Part shown: one piece after another, positions 9,293-18,816 of the stretch
How the letters are laid out: each line of letters starts with the position of its first letter
Position numbering within the stretch: the first letter of the stretch is position 1
Assembly (NCBI RefSeq): GCF_000730625.1
Contig: NZ_BBIT01000009.1
Coordinates: 1-64,000, forward strand
DNA length: 64,000 bases
Direction of reading: 5' to 3'
From: Pseudomonas oryzihabitans NBRC 102199
Lineage (GTDB): Bacteria; Pseudomonadota; Gammaproteobacteria; Pseudomonadales; Pseudomonadaceae
Notes under the pieces: generated by a model
Told to the model about the DNA's origin: nothing
The model's input: the letters and a program-made list of their open reading frames with translations, nothing else
The model's database searches: none
Position numbers and translations under genes: made by a program

Positions 9293-9860
9293 GCGAAACC
9301 GAGGCGGCTGAGCACGCTGCCGACCGGTCTTTCGTTCAGCGTCGATTGAGGTTGCCGAGGCCCAGCGAGACGGAACAATCCACAGCTTCTGTTGATAACT
9401 TTGTTGAAAACATGGTGGAAAAGAACCCGGAGCCTTGCTCTGCGGGCCCCTCAAACAAGTTGATCATTTTTTAATCACTTTAATAAGTTCAACATAATCA
9501 ACAACTTAATTTAAAAGCAGGATTTCCGGCAGACAAAACTCCGGGCGAAAGAGGGCTTGACAAGCGCTAGCACAACTTGTGCACAACTCCGGATGAAAAT
9601 GACCAACGGAGACCTGTCAGCCGTCGCACAATTGTCAAGTATTCGTGAAACAAATTTTTGCGCCATCTTGCCGAGGGCGGTAGCTGGAGGCAGCCCGCAG
9701 GCTAGAGCCGACAGCCAGGACAGAGGGCAGGCTAAAGGCTAGCCTTGTCCTCTGCCGGTCATCGGGTAGACTGCCTGCTTTTGCTCAGGGCTGTCGTGGC
9801 GACGCCCACCCTGTCAATCAGGCATGGACGCGCCAGCCCTTCTGGAATCAGCTCAGTCAC
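9293..9860. other. 568-base AT-rich intergenic gap
   Basis: I see no convincing gene here. About 9400-9530 is strikingly AT-rich for this genome, with many AA/TT and GTTGAT-like steps. At 9574-9591 ACAACT is repeated around TGTGC. A TTGACA (9556-9561) could be a -35 element, but no good -10 follows. The gap precedes the lone rmlD gene and may hold its control region. Confidence 0.4.
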
Positions 9861-10742
9861 ATGAACGTCTTCATCGCCGGTCAACACGGCCAACTCTCTC
9901 AGGCGCTGCAAAAACTGCTGGCCACCAAGGCCCAGGTAACCGTCATCGGCCGGGCCCAGGTGGATTTCACCCAGCTGGACGCGCTCCATGACCGCGTCCT
10001 GGCCGCAAAGCCCGATGTCATCATCAATGCCGCCGCCTATACCGCCGTGGACGCCGCGGAGAGCGACGCCGAGACCGCGACCCTGATCAACGAGCGGGTG
10101 CCCCAGGTCTTCGCCCGGGCGGCGCAGCAGCTGGGCATCCCCATGGTCCACTACTCCACCGACTACGTCTTCGATGGCACCAGGGAAGGCCGTTACCGGG
10201 AAGAGGATCCGACCTGTCCGCTCAATGTCTATGGCCGGACCAAACTGGCTGGCGAGAACGCCGTGCGCGAACACGCCGAACGCCACCTGATCCTGCGCAC
10301 CAGCTGGGTCTATTCCTGGCAGGGCAACAACTTCCTGCGCACCATGGTGCGGCTGCTCAGCGAGCGCGACGAACTGAACATCGTCGATGACCAGATCGGT
10401 GCGCCCACCTGGACCCGGACCATCGCCGACGCCACCGAGCGCCTGCTGGCCCACAGCAACCAGGACGATGGCCTCTGGGGCACCTATCACCTGACGGCCA
10501 ACGGCACCACCTCCTGGTACGGCTTCGCCGAGCAGATCGCCCAGCGCCTGCGCGAGACCGGTCAGCTGAAGGCTCGTCTCAATCCGATCCCCAGCAGTTC
10601 CTACCCCACCCCGGCGCATCGCCCCATCAATTCGCGGCTGTCCACCGAAAAGCTGGCAGCGGTGCTGGGGCAGCCGCTACCCCACTGGCAAGCGGCTTTC
10701 GCCCAGTGCTGGAGCGAGCGCGAACTTCAGGTGAGCGGCTGA
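9861..10742 (+). CDS. rmlD: dTDP-4-dehydrorhamnose reductase (RmlD)
   Basis: This 293-residue extended SDR carries a dinucleotide-binding loop at residues 6-12 (GQHGQLS), the STDYVFDG segment that is a hallmark of RmlD, and the catalytic YxxxK in YGRTKLAGE. RmlD reduces dTDP-4-keto-L-rhamnose to dTDP-L-rhamnose for O-antigen and other glycans. The usual partners rmlA, rmlB and rmlC are not next to it, which is unusual because the four genes normally form one operon. It may be a displaced rmlD or a related 4-keto-sugar reductase. Confidence 0.88.
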   Translation: MNVFIAGQHGQLSQALQKLLATKAQVTVIGRAQVDFTQLDALHDRVLAAKPDVIINAAAYTAVDAAESDAETATLINERVPQVFARAAQQLGIPMVHYSTDYVFDGTREGRYREEDPTCPLNVYGRTKLAGENAVREHAERHLILRTSWVYSWQGNNFLRTMVRLLSERDELNIVDDQIGAPTWTRTIADATERLLAHSNQDDGLWGTYHLTANGTTSWYGFAEQIAQRLRETGQLKARLNPIPSSSYPTPAHRPINSRLSTEKLAAVLGQPLPHWQAAFAQCWSERELQVSG

Positions 10743-10839
10743 AACGGGCCGTCGGTCATACTTCTGGGATTTCCTCCAGAACTACCCCTGCCCCTGGAAG
10801 TCAATGGCACTGACCCCGCTCACGCCAGTCAGGTACGTC

Positions 10840-11121
10840 ATGGACAACCCTTTCCAACTCATCGCCGCGGCTTTCGAGCAAGACTTTCGGGTCAATTTCC
10901 GCATCGAACGCCTCGACGGCAGCGTCAGCCTGACGCTGTCCGACGATAGCGGCGTCAAGGTCAAGCGGTTGATCAGCAAGCAGCAATTGCATGACCACAC
11001 CCGCCTCGCGCGCCTGATCGACAGCATCCGGCTGGGTATCGCCATCGACGAGGGCCATGGCGTCACGGCCCTGCTGGCCGGTGGCACTGGCGGTGCGCCC
11101 CGTCTGACCGTCGCGAACTGA
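10840..11121 (+). CDS. DUF3509-like small protein (copy 1)
   Basis: A 93-residue soluble protein without a signal or membrane segment. It begins MDNPFQLIAAAF and has a core of the form hydrophobic-x-R-x-I-S-x-x-Q-L, then a helix ending in SIRLGI. That pattern recurs in the 95-residue gene at 11700-11987 and the 89-residue gene at 19902-20171, so I take them as one family. The match to DUF3509, common in Pseudomonas, is from memory. The ATG at 10840 has AGGT upstream and fits the family N-terminus better than the codon at 10804. Function is unknown. Confidence 0.7.
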   Translation: MDNPFQLIAAAFEQDFRVNFRIERLDGSVSLTLSDDSGVKVKRLISKQQLHDHTRLARLIDSIRLGIAIDEGHGVTALLAGGTGGAPRLTVAN

Positions 11122-11136
11122 GCAGGGATCCGCGCT

Positions 11137-11574
11137 ATGCATACCATGGAAGGCTCCACCCCTCGTCTCTTGCAGGCGGCGAACGCCGCTCCGCTGCTCG
11201 ACAGTCTGGAAACGGCGGCGCCCGAGCGGCAGCCGGCGCCCACCTCGCTGTATCAGCTGACCTGCGCCCGTCTCGACGAACAGCTGGCACCGCTCAAGGT
11301 CTGGCCGACCCTGCCGGATCGTACCGGACGGTTTTCCTTTACCCTGCTGGACAGGTGCGGACGCATCCTCTATCGCTCGCCGACCTTGCGCCAGGCGCTG
11401 TATCGGGAAGAAGAGCTGCTCAATGGTGTGATCGCCAATGCGCGGCTGGCTGCCGTGCAGGCCGGACAGGGCTTTCCGTCCTGGGGATTGGTGGACGTCG
11501 CCTGCCCCATGTACCAGCTGCCTGCGACTCAACTTCCCTGCGCGGGATGCCGTCTGCTGAAGTGCAAGAGCTGA
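11137..11574 (+). CDS. Hypothetical protein, possibly a divergent DUF3509 relative
   Basis: The 145-residue protein lies 15 bases after copy 1 of the DUF3509-like family and is probably cotranscribed. Its middle part (GRFSFTLLDRCGRILYRS, then a helix rich in L, E and A) follows the strand-strand-helix pattern of that family, which suggests a distant relative with extra ends. The C-terminus has four cysteines (ACPMY, PCAGC, LKCKS) that could bind metal or form disulphides. I do not recognise a function. Confidence 0.6.
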   Translation: MHTMEGSTPRLLQAANAAPLLDSLETAAPERQPAPTSLYQLTCARLDEQLAPLKVWPTLPDRTGRFSFTLLDRCGRILYRSPTLRQALYREEELLNGVIANARLAAVQAGQGFPSWGLVDVACPMYQLPATQLPCAGCRLLKCKS

Positions 11575-11699
11575 CGAAGGCGTTGCGGGATTAACGCTAA
11601 CTACTTGATTGCCATCTTTTAATCTTCAACGTCCGAGACCAACGAATGCCGAGGGCATCCGTACTGCAAGTCTCGCGCTGAAGCTTTGAAGCCGTGGTG

Positions 11700-11987
11700 T
11701 TACTCGGAATATCTCAGCATGTTGGCGCCCGTGGCCCGCAGCACCGCCATGGATTGCGGCGCCAGCGCACCGGCCCGCAGCGACACGTCCTTGCGAACCT
11801 CGTCGATCACCGTTTTCAACAGCTGGCTCTCGCCCAGTTGCCGGGCGCTGACCACCCGGTTCACTCGCGCATCGTCACACTGCTGATCCTGCACCGTCAG
11901 CACAATACTGCCGTCAGGGCGAGGCGCCGTAACCGAGCATTTATAAGTACTGAAAGCGGCAGTCAGTCTATCTATGGCGTTTTCCAT
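11700..11987 (-). CDS. DUF3509-like small protein (copy 2)
   Basis: This 95-residue protein, MENAIDRLTAAFSTY, shares with copy 1 an N-terminal helix ending in AAF, a central DGSIVLTVQD strand, the segment NRVVSARQLGESQLLKTVI and a closing helix with VRKDV. It is transcribed towards the copy 1 pair, 125 bases from the preceding gene. A purine-rich GGGGGAAG directly before the ATG supports the start. Function is unknown. Confidence 0.68.
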   Translation of the reverse strand: MENAIDRLTAAFSTYKCSVTAPRPDGSIVLTVQDQQCDDARVNRVVSARQLGESQLLKTVIDEVRKDVSLRAGALAPQSMAVLRATGANMLRYSE

Positions 11988-12339
11988 TCTTCCCCCTCTT
12001 ATTTGTCTAGAAGTGCATGGACGATCAAATACGACGCAACTGACAGTGATAGAAACAGCAAAGTTCTTGCGTCTTACTTGAATAAGACGAGCAATGGCGC
12101 TAGCGCCTGATTTTGTGAGCCAGCTCTTCTAATCCGTATTAGGTACGGAACTTTTGGCGAGGCTGAATCGAAAAGGTATGACCATTCGTCCGCCTTGGGC
12201 TGCGTTTCGGGTGCCATGCCTGGCCACCTTATAGAGGCGCCTGGCTCGTGCCGGGATGGCTCTGGCCGGTGGAACCTTTGCTCCAGGCGCTCACTCGAAA
12301 GGGCTGAAACGGATACCCATCGCCTACCAGGAGCGCGCC
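11988..12339. other. 352-base intergenic gap with a candidate promoter
   Basis: The gap separates the leftward DUF3509-like gene from the rightward YqjD-like operon, so it must hold promoters for both. I see no gene in it. The one clear candidate signal is the sigma-E-like element listed at 12272-12299. Confidence 0.4.
12272..12299 (+). promoter_or_regulatory. Candidate AlgU/sigma-E-type promoter of the YqjD-like operon
   Basis: GAACCT and TCGAA are separated by 17 bases, close to the GAACTT-N16/17-TCTGA/TCCAA pattern of AlgU. The -10 ends 40 bases before the first start codon. An envelope-stress sigma factor would suit a membrane-anchored stress operon, but this is inference from one imperfect match. 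Confidence 0.35.
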
Positions 12340-12735
12340 ATGACCGACAAAACCCCTCCCGTGATCAAAGACGAGCTTGCCGCTGACATCGATGAGCAGG
12401 CACACAAGCAGAACGCTGACCGGGTCCGTCGTCATCTGGGCGAGGCCGAGCAGGCACTGACCGACGAATTTCACACCCTGCTGGCAGACGCCGAGCAGCT
12501 GCTCAAGCACACCGCGAGCATGGCCGGTGAGCAGGCGGACGAGCTGCGCGCCAAGTTGAGTTCCAGCCTCGAACGCTCCCGCGACGTCCTCAAGACCAAG
12601 CAGGACGATCTCTATCGCCAGGGCGTCGCGGCCAAGGAGACCACCGAGGAGTACGTGGTCGACAATCCCTTCAAGGCCCTGGGCATCGCTGCCGGCGTCG
12701 GCTTTCTGATCGGTCTGCTGGCCTCGCGCCGCTAA
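12340..12735 (+). CDS. DUF883 (ElaB/YqjD) ribosome- and membrane-associated protein
   Basis: The 131-residue protein has a long charged helical region (about 25-105), a conserved YVVDNPFKALGIAAGVGFLIGLL stretch and a short C-terminal membrane helix ending in RR. This is the ElaB/YqjD family, whose E. coli members bind ribosomes at the inner membrane in stationary phase. AGGAG lies 7 bases before the ATG. It heads a three-gene operon matching E. coli yqjD-yqjE-yqjK. Confidence 0.88.
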   Translation: MTDKTPPVIKDELAADIDEQAHKQNADRVRRHLGEAEQALTDEFHTLLADAEQLLKHTASMAGEQADELRAKLSSSLERSRDVLKTKQDDLYRQGVAAKETTEEYVVDNPFKALGIAAGVGFLIGLLASRR

Positions 12736-12750
12736 ACCTGGGGGACTGCC

Positions 12751-13143
12751 ATGGACACCTCCTCTCCTCCACGGGAGCTGCCTGACGAGGCGCCCAAGCC
12801 ATCGGTCAAGCGTCTCGCCGGCGCGGTGGTAGGGCTACTGCAGAGCCATCTGGAACTGCTGGGCATCGAGGTTCAGGAAGAGAAGGTCCGGACCTTCCAG
12901 CTGTTCCTCTTTACCGGCCTGAGCCTGATCTTCGGCTTGCTGGTGCTGGTCGGAGTCTCGGCGGCGGTCATCATCGCCTTCTGGGATACCTATCGCATGG
13001 CCGCGACTCTGGGCCTGTGCGCCTTCTATGCCGTGGCGCTGGCGATCTGCATCCTGCGGGCCCTGAGCCTGGTCAAGGGCGCCGCGCCCTTCCATGCCAC
13101 CCTGGAAGAACTCAACCGCAACCGGGAGCGCCTACTGCCATGA
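12751..13143 (+). CDS. YqjE-like phage-holin-family membrane protein
   Basis: At 130 residues with two strong hydrophobic segments (about 50-75 and 85-105), this fits the phage holin superfamily III / YqjE family. The N-terminal part (VKRLAGAVVGLLQSHLELLGIEVQEEK) is typical. It sits 15 bases after the YqjD-like gene and overlaps the next gene by four bases (ATGA), so all three are translationally linked. YqjE function is not established, and the holin name does not imply a phage origin. Confidence 0.83.
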   Translation: MDTSSPPRELPDEAPKPSVKRLAGAVVGLLQSHLELLGIEVQEEKVRTFQLFLFTGLSLIFGLLVLVGVSAAVIIAFWDTYRMAATLGLCAFYAVALAICILRALSLVKGAAPFHATLEELNRNRERLLP

Positions 13144-13487
13144 ACCAGCCGCTTACCTCTGCCACCAGCCAGGCCAAGCGCAAGGAACTGGTCCGGCTGC
13201 GCATGGAAATGTATCGCCAGCAGCTGATCTACAACGCCCAGCCCCTGCACAACCCCATCAGCCTCATCGGCGATCTGGTGCGGCCGAATCGGGACAAGGT
13301 CGCCAGCTCGGCGAAGAAGCCGCTGATGCTCGGCGCCACGGTATTCCTGTCGTTGTTCGGCAAACGCCTGGGCGCGGTGGGCCGTCTGGCCCGCATCGGT
13401 CTGGCCCTCTACCCGATCGTCAACCGATTGCAGGCTCACCATCGTGAACAACGGCAGGCGGAACATCCGCTGCCACCGCCGCGCTAG
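13140..13487 (+). CDS. YqjK-like small membrane protein
   Basis: This 115-residue third gene of the YqjD/YqjE operon starts inside the stop region of yqjE. It has a basic N-terminal half (KRKELVRLRMEMYRQQLIYN, about residues 14-33), a central hydrophobic stretch around 60-85, and a charged tail. Its position and general composition match YqjK, though sequence conservation in that family is weak. A strong hairpin follows the stop codon. Confidence 0.72.
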   Translation: MNQPLTSATSQAKRKELVRLRMEMYRQQLIYNAQPLHNPISLIGDLVRPNRDKVASSAKKPLMLGATVFLSLFGKRLGAVGRLARIGLALYPIVNRLQAHHREQRQAEHPLPPPR

Positions 13488-13491
13488 GTAG

Positions 13492-13517
13492 AGAATGGCT
13501 CCCTCGGGAGCCATTCT
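13492..13517. terminator. Hairpin after the YqjD/E/K-like operon
   Basis: AGAATGGCTCCC (13492-13503) is fully complementary to GGGAGCCATTCT (13506-13517). There is no T-run, so it may stabilise RNA ends or act as a weak terminator. Confidence 0.55.
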
Positions 13518-13578
13518 GTCATCTGGCACCCTTATCGCATGGTCAAGCCGAACGCTACTCAAAAGATAAGGATGCCCT

Positions 13579-14757
13579 GTGTTTTTCGGCCACCCCACCG
13601 CCTTCTTCCAACCCTTCATCGACACCGCGACCGGGCGCATCGCCGGCGTCGAAGCCCTGGGGCGCCTGCGCCAGGATGACGGCAGCCACACCTCCGTCGG
13701 CCCCCTGTTCGCCGATCCCGGCACCCCAACCCTGGACCTGCTCCACCTCGACCGCACGCTGCGGGACGATGCGCTGCGGCGCTTCGCCAGCGCACCGGAT
13801 GACTGGTTTCTCAGCCTCAATCTCTCGCCGCGCTGGATCAGCCAGCTGGAAAGGGGCGCCGAATTGCCCAGCCTGGCGCAGCTGGAACGCTCCGGCATCG
13901 CCCCGAGCCGAATCGTCTACGAGATCACCGAGGCCGCTGGCGATCTGCCCAGCCTGACCCAGGCCGTCGCCCGCTATCGCGAACTCGGCATCCGCATCGC
14001 CATCGACGATTTCGGTTCCGGCTATTCGCAACTGGATCGGGTGCTGGATCTGCAGCCGGACATCCTCAAGCTGGACATGCGCCTGTTCCAGGCCGCGGCC
14101 CGGGGTGGCACCCGTGCCGATGCGGTCAAGGCCCTGGCGCAGATGGCCGAGAAGACCGGGTGCTGGCTGATCGCCGAGGGCGTGGAGACCGAGACCGAAC
14201 TCGACTTCGCCCTGGAGTGCGGTGCGCGCTATGTGCAGGGCTTCCTCTTCGCTCAGGCCACCGCCGAGCTGGGCGCCAGCGACAGCCATCAGCAGCGCTT
14301 CGCCGCCCTGCGCAGCCGCTTCGTCGATGGCAAGCTGGCCCAGCAGACCCGGCTGCTGGAGCTGCGCCAGCAACTGGCCGACTTCGTCACCCAGCTCAGG
14401 CCCTGGGCGGAACACGGCGGCCCCCTGAGCGCCCTGCCCGATCCCCAGGCGTTTCCCGGGCTGCTGCGCATCTACCAGTGCGACCGCACCGGCACCCAGA
14501 TCACCCCCAACCTGGAATGGAACGGCATGTTCTGGCGCGAGAATCGCCGCTACCTCAACCACAACTGGTCCTGGCGACCCTACTTCTATGCCCTGCTGGC
14601 CGAAGGCTGGAACGAGCGGCGCCTGGCGCTTTCGACGGTCTATCGCGATGCCACCACCAACCAGTACTGCCTGACCGCCAGCCAATTCCTGGAGAGCGGT
14701 CAGCGCCTGCTGCTGATCGACCTGGACGCCAGCCAATTGCCGGGCTTTGCCAACTGA
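13579..14757 (+). CDS. EAL-domain c-di-GMP phosphodiesterase with a YkuI-C-like sensor domain
   Basis: A 392-residue cytoplasmic protein starting with GTG after AAGGA. The EAL domain (about 1-245) has intact GVEALGRL, NLSPRW, EITE, DDFGSGY and IAEGVETE motifs, so catalysis to pGpG is expected. Residues 280-392 resemble the Cache/PAS-like C-terminal domain of B. subtilis YkuI (NHNWSWRPYFYALLAEGW, then STVYRDATTNQYCLTAS). There is no membrane anchor and no GGDEF domain, so it should be a dedicated degrader tuned by a small ligand. The ligand is unknown. Confidence 0.86.
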   Translation: MFFGHPTAFFQPFIDTATGRIAGVEALGRLRQDDGSHTSVGPLFADPGTPTLDLLHLDRTLRDDALRRFASAPDDWFLSLNLSPRWISQLERGAELPSLAQLERSGIAPSRIVYEITEAAGDLPSLTQAVARYRELGIRIAIDDFGSGYSQLDRVLDLQPDILKLDMRLFQAAARGGTRADAVKALAQMAEKTGCWLIAEGVETETELDFALECGARYVQGFLFAQATAELGASDSHQQRFAALRSRFVDGKLAQQTRLLELRQQLADFVTQLRPWAEHGGPLSALPDPQAFPGLLRIYQCDRTGTQITPNLEWNGMFWRENRRYLNHNWSWRPYFYALLAEGWNERRLALSTVYRDATTNQYCLTASQFLESGQRLLLIDLDASQLPGFAN

Positions 14758-14851
14758 GCGGTGATGATCGTATGTTGCCGAGGTCAGAACGCAGAAGCGC
14801 CGAACGGCTACCGCCGGCGCTCCCCTTATCGGTGATAGCTCGAGGACGGCC

Positions 14852-16183
14852 TTGGACTGGCAGACACTTCTTATCCGCGAACGGCTGGGCAAACCCCTGC
14901 ACAGCCCGGATGAACTGGGGCGCAGCCCCTTTCACAAGGACCACGATCGCATCATCTTCTCCGGCGCCTTCCGCCGGCTGGGGCGCAAGACCCAGGTGCA
15001 CCCCGTCACCAGCAACGACCACATCCACACCCGCCTGACCCACAGCCTGGAGGTCAGCTGCGTCGGTCGCTCCCTGGGCATGCGCGTGGGCGAGAGTCTG
15101 AGGGGCGCCCTGCCCGAGTGGTGCGATCCGAGCGATCTCGGCATGGTGGTGCAATCCGCCTGCCTGGCCCACGACATCGGCAATCCACCGTTCGGCCACT
15201 CCGGCGAAGACGCCATCCGCTACTGGTTCACCCAGGCCGCCGCCCGCGGCTGGCTGGACGACATGAGCGAGGCGGAGCGCCAGGACTTCCTGCATTTCGA
15301 AGGCAATGCCCAGGGCTTCCGGGTGCTGACCCAGCTCGAGTACCACCAGTTCGATGGCGGCACCCGCCTGACCTACGCCACCCTCGGCACCTATCTCAAG
15401 TATCCCTGGACCTCGCGCTATGCCGCGGCGCCCGGCTACAAGAAGCACAAGTTCGGCTGCTACCAGAGCGAGCTGCCGCTGCTAGAACAGATCGCCGAGA
15501 AACTCGAGCTGCCGCTGCTGGGCCCGGAGCGCTGGGCCCGGCATCCGCTGGTCTACCTCATGGAAGCCGCCGACGACATCTGCTACGGCCTGATCGATCT
15601 GGAAGACGGCCTGGAGATGGAGTTGCTGGACTATGCCGAGGTCGAGGCCCTGCTGCTGGGCCTGGTCGGCGACGACCTGCCGGAAACCTATCGCCAGCTC
15701 GGCCCCAAGGATTCGCGGCGGCGCAAGCTGGCCATCCTGCGCGGCAAGGCCATCGAGCACCTGACCAACGCCACCGCCCGCGCCTTCGTCGACCAGCAGG
15801 ACGCCCTGCTCGCCGGCACCCTGGGCGATGACCTGGTCGAGCACATGGCCGGTCCGGCCAAGCTCTGCGTGCAGCGCGCCAAGGCCCTGGCCCGGGAAAA
15901 GATCTTCCACGACAAGCGCAAGACCCTGCACGAGATCGGCGCCTACACCACCCTGGAAATCCTGCTCAATGCCTTTTGCGGCGCCGCCCTGGAACAGCAC
16001 CGCGGACGCGAGCCTTCGTTCAAGAGCCGCCGCATCCTCGACCTGCTGGGCAACAGCGCGCCCGATCCGTCCTGGACGCTGCACCAGGCCTTCATGCGGG
16101 TGATCGATTTCATCGCCGGCATGACCGACAGCTACGCCACCGCCATGGCGGCCGAGATGACCGGGCGTTCGAACCCGGTCTAA
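14852..16183 (+). CDS. dgt: dGTPase (deoxyguanosinetriphosphate triphosphohydrolase)
   Basis: The 443-residue HD-superfamily enzyme has the Dgt-type N-terminus ([20 protein letters not shown]) and metal-binding His107-Asp108 in [16 protein letters not shown]. It hydrolyses dGTP (or other dNTPs) to the nucleoside and triphosphate. The start is TTG with GAGGA 7 bases upstream. The frame is complete and ends 11 bases before the helicase gene, so the two are probably cotranscribed. Confidence 0.92.
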   Translation: MDWQTLLIRERLGKPLHSPDELGRSPFHKDHDRIIFSGAFRRLGRKTQVHPVTSNDHIHTRLTHSLEVSCVGRSLGMRVGESLRGALPEWCDPSDLGMVVQSACLAHDIGNPPFGHSGEDAIRYWFTQAAARGWLDDMSEAERQDFLHFEGNAQGFRVLTQLEYHQFDGGTRLTYATLGTYLKYPWTSRYAAAPGYKKHKFGCYQSELPLLEQIAEKLELPLLGPERWARHPLVYLMEAADDICYGLIDLEDGLEMELLDYAEVEALLLGLVGDDLPETYRQLGPKDSRRRKLAILRGKAIEHLTNATARAFVDQQDALLAGTLGDDLVEHMAGPAKLCVQRAKALAREKIFHDKRKTLHEIGAYTTLEILLNAFCGAALEQHRGREPSFKSRRILDLLGNSAPDPSWTLHQAFMRVIDFIAGMTDSYATAMAAEMTGRSNPV

Positions 16184-16194
16184 GGAGCGCCACG

Positions 16195-18816
16195 ATGGCC
16201 ACCGCACCCCGCACGCGCAAGGGCCCAGGCAGTCGCTGGCTGGCCGCCCAGGGCTGGAAGGCCTTTCCCTTTCAGCGCGAGGTGGCCAAGGCCATCGCCG
16301 CAGGCGAATCCGGCCTGCTGCACGCCACCACGGGTTCGGGCAAGACCTACGCCGTCTGGCTGGCCGCCCTGGATGCCTTCGTCGCCCCCAAGCCGATCAC
16401 CGCCAAGGGCCTGCCCAGCAAGCGCAAGCAGGCACCACCGCCGCTCACCGTGCTCTGGCTGACGCCCATGCGCGCTCTGGCGGCGGACACCCTGCGCGCC
16501 CTGGAGCGCCCGGTACTCGACGAAGAACTGGAGTGGACCCTGGGCCTGCGCACCGGCGACACCGGCAGCAGCGAGCGTGCGCGACAGAATCGGCGCCTGC
16601 CGACGGCGCTGGTCACCACCCCCGAAAGCCTGTCGCTGCTGCTGTCCCGCGAAGACGCACAGGAGGCCCTGGGCCAGGTTCGGCTGGTGGTCATCGATGA
16701 GTGGCACGAATTGCTGGGCAACAAGCGTGGCACCCAGACGCAACTGGCCCTGGCCCGCCTGCGCCGCTGGAATTCCGGATTGCAGACCTGGGGCCTGTCG
16801 GCCACCCTCGGCAACCAGGCCCATGCGCTGGATGTGCTGCTGGCCGGCGCCCCGGGCCATCTCGTCCAGGGGCGCCAGGACAAGCGCCTGCAGGTGGATA
16901 CGCTGCTGCCCGAAGGCGGCGTCGAGCGCTTCGCCTGGGCCGGGCACCTGGGCATGCGCCTGCTGCAGCAGGTGATCCGCGAACTGGAGGATAGCCCCAC
17001 CACCCTGGTCTTCACCAACACCCGCGCCCAGACCGAACTCTGGTACCAGGCCCTGCTGCAGGCGCGCCCGGACTGGGCCGGCCTGATCGCCCTGCATCAC
17101 GGCTCCATCGAGAAACAGGCCCGTGAGTGGGTGGAAGGCGGTCTCAAGAATGGTCAGCTCAAGGCGGTGATCTGCACCTCCAGCCTCGACCTCGGGGTGG
17201 ACTTCCTGCCGGTGGAGCGGGTGCTGCAGATCGGCTCGCCCAAGAGCATCGCCCGCCTGCTGCAGCGCGCCGGCCGCAGCGGCCATGCCCCGGGCCGTGC
17301 CTCGCGTGCCACCCTGGTACCCACCTACAGCCTCGACCTACTGGATGCGGCGGCCACCCGCCGCGCCATCACCGCGGGCGAGATCGAAGCGCGCACCGCC
17401 CCGGTCAAGCCCCTGGATGTCCTGGTGCAGCACCTGGTGACCGTTGCCCTGGGCGGCGGCTTCGAGCCGGATGACCTGCTGCCGGAGATCCGCAGCGCCT
17501 GGGCCTATCGCGACCTCAGCGAGGGCGAGTGGATCTGGGCCCTGGCCTTCGTGCGCAACGGCGGCGCCTCGCTGTCGGCCTACCCGGACTATCGCCGCGC
17601 CGAGCCCGACGCCGAGGGCATCTGGCGCGTCCCCGACAAGCAGTTGGCCAAGCGGCATCGACTGGGCATCGGCACCATCGTCAGCGAGACCAGCCTCAAT
17701 GTGCAGTTCTGGTCCAAGGGCGGCGGTGGCAATCGGCTGGGCAACATCGAAGAAGGCTTCATCGCCCGCCTGCGGCCCGGCGATCACTTTCTCTTCGCCG
17801 GGCGCACCCTGGAGCTGGTGCGGGTGGAAAACATGACGGTGTACGTGCGCCGCGCCACGGGGCGCAAGGCCGCCATACCGCGCTGGAGCGGCAGTCGCAT
17901 GCCGCTTTCGGACACCCTGGCCAAGCACGTCCTGGCGCTGCTGGAAGATGCCGAGGCGCAGCGCTACGAAAGCCCGGAGATGCGCCTGCTGCAACCGCTG
18001 CTGGACGTGCAGCGCCAGTGGTCGGCGCTACCGAGCGCCCACTACCTGCTCGCCGAGACGCTGGAATCCCGGGAAGGCTCGCACCTGTTCCTCTACCCCT
18101 TCGCCGGCCGTCACGCCCATCTGGGGCTGGCCAGCCTGCTGGCCTGGCGGCTGGCGCAGCGGCGGCCCTGCACCTTTTCCATCGCCGTCAACGACTACGG
18201 CCTGGAGCTGGTCTCGCCGGTCAGCCTGGACTGGCAGGCGCTGCTCGATGCCAGTCTCTTCACCACCGACAACCTGGTCAGCGACACCCTGGCCAGCCTC
18301 AATGCCGCCGAACTCGCCCAGCGCCGCTTTCGCGAGATCGCGCGCATCTCCGGGCTGATCTTTTCCGGCTATCCGGGGGCGCACAAGAGCAATCGCCAGC
18401 TGCAGGCCAGCAGCAGCCTCTTCTACCAGGTGTTTCGCCAATACGATCCGGACAACCTGCTGCTCGGCCAGGCCCAGACCGAGGTCCTGCGTCAGGAGCT
18501 CGATGCCGATCGCCTGCAGCAGACGCTGATCCGCACCGGCGCCCTGCCGCTGCGCCTAGTGGTGCTGGACCATCCCTCACCCTTCGCCCTGCCGCTCATG
18601 GTCGAGCGGTTGCGCGAGAGTCTGAGTTCGGAAAAGCTGGCCGACCGCATCACCCGCCTGGTCGGCGATCTGGAGCGCGAAGCCGGGCCGGACGAGCGGG
18701 CGCGCGCCTTCGACCCCGAGTCCCTGGTGCAGCCCAGCCACGACAGCGATCTGACACCCCGCCGCGGCGCTAGCCCGCGGCGTCCTCGCGTACAGAAATC
18801 CGGTCGTCCTCGATAA
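16195..18816 (+). CDS. DEXH-box DNA helicase, Lhr-like (ligase-associated type)
   Basis: An 873-residue superfamily 2 helicase. Walker A is TTGSGKT with Lys50, motif II is DEWH starting at Asp168, motif III is SATLGN, and motif VI lies in [13 protein letters not shown]. The long C-terminal part resembles the Lhr core family. It best fits the ligase-associated DNA damage response DEXH helicases, yet no ATP-dependent ligase, exonuclease or PdeM-like phosphoesterase lies beside it. ATG at 16195 follows AAGGAG; an open frame upstream inside dgt is not the start. Its 3' end overlaps convergent cvfB by 47 bases. Confidence 0.87.
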   Translation: MATAPRTRKGPGSRWLAAQGWKAFPFQREVAKAIAAGESGLLHATTGSGKTYAVWLAALDAFVAPKPITAKGLPSKRKQAPPPLTVLWLTPMRALAADTLRALERPVLDEELEWTLGLRTGDTGSSERARQNRRLPTALVTTPESLSLLLSREDAQEALGQVRLVVIDEWHELLGNKRGTQTQLALARLRRWNSGLQTWGLSATLGNQAHALDVLLAGAPGHLVQGRQDKRLQVDTLLPEGGVERFAWAGHLGMRLLQQVIRELEDSPTTLVFTNTRAQTELWYQALLQARPDWAGLIALHHGSIEKQAREWVEGGLKNGQLKAVICTSSLDLGVDFLPVERVLQIGSPKSIARLLQRAGRSGHAPGRASRATLVPTYSLDLLDAAATRRAITAGEIEARTAPVKPLDVLVQHLVTVALGGGFEPDDLLPEIRSAWAYRDLSEGEWIWALAFVRNGGASLSAYPDYRRAEPDAEGIWRVPDKQLAKRHRLGIGTIVSETSLNVQFWSKGGGGNRLGNIEEGFIARLRPGDHFLFAGRTLELVRVENMTVYVRRATGRKAAIPRWSGSRMPLSDTLAKHVLALLEDAEAQRYESPEMRLLQPLLDVQRQWSALPSAHYLLAETLESREGSHLFLYPFAGRHAHLGLASLLAWRLAQRRPCTFSIAVNDYGLELVSPVSLDWQALLDASLFTTDNLVSDTLASLNAAELAQRRFREIARISGLIFSGYPGAHKSNRQLQASSSLFYQVFRQYDPDNLLLGQAQTEVLRQELDADRLQQTLIRTGALPLRLVVLDHPSPFALPLMVERLRESLSSEKLADRITRLVGDLEREAGPDERARAFDPESLVQPSHDSDLTPRRGASPRRPRVQKSGRPR

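Noticed and set aside
9557-9742. 61-residue frame in the AT-rich gap before rmlD
   Set aside because: No ribosome site or family features, and random composition; I treat the stretch as intergenic.
12751-13143. Phage origin suggested by the holin-family name
   Set aside because: The three-gene order matches chromosomal yqjD/yqjE/yqjK and there are no other phage genes.
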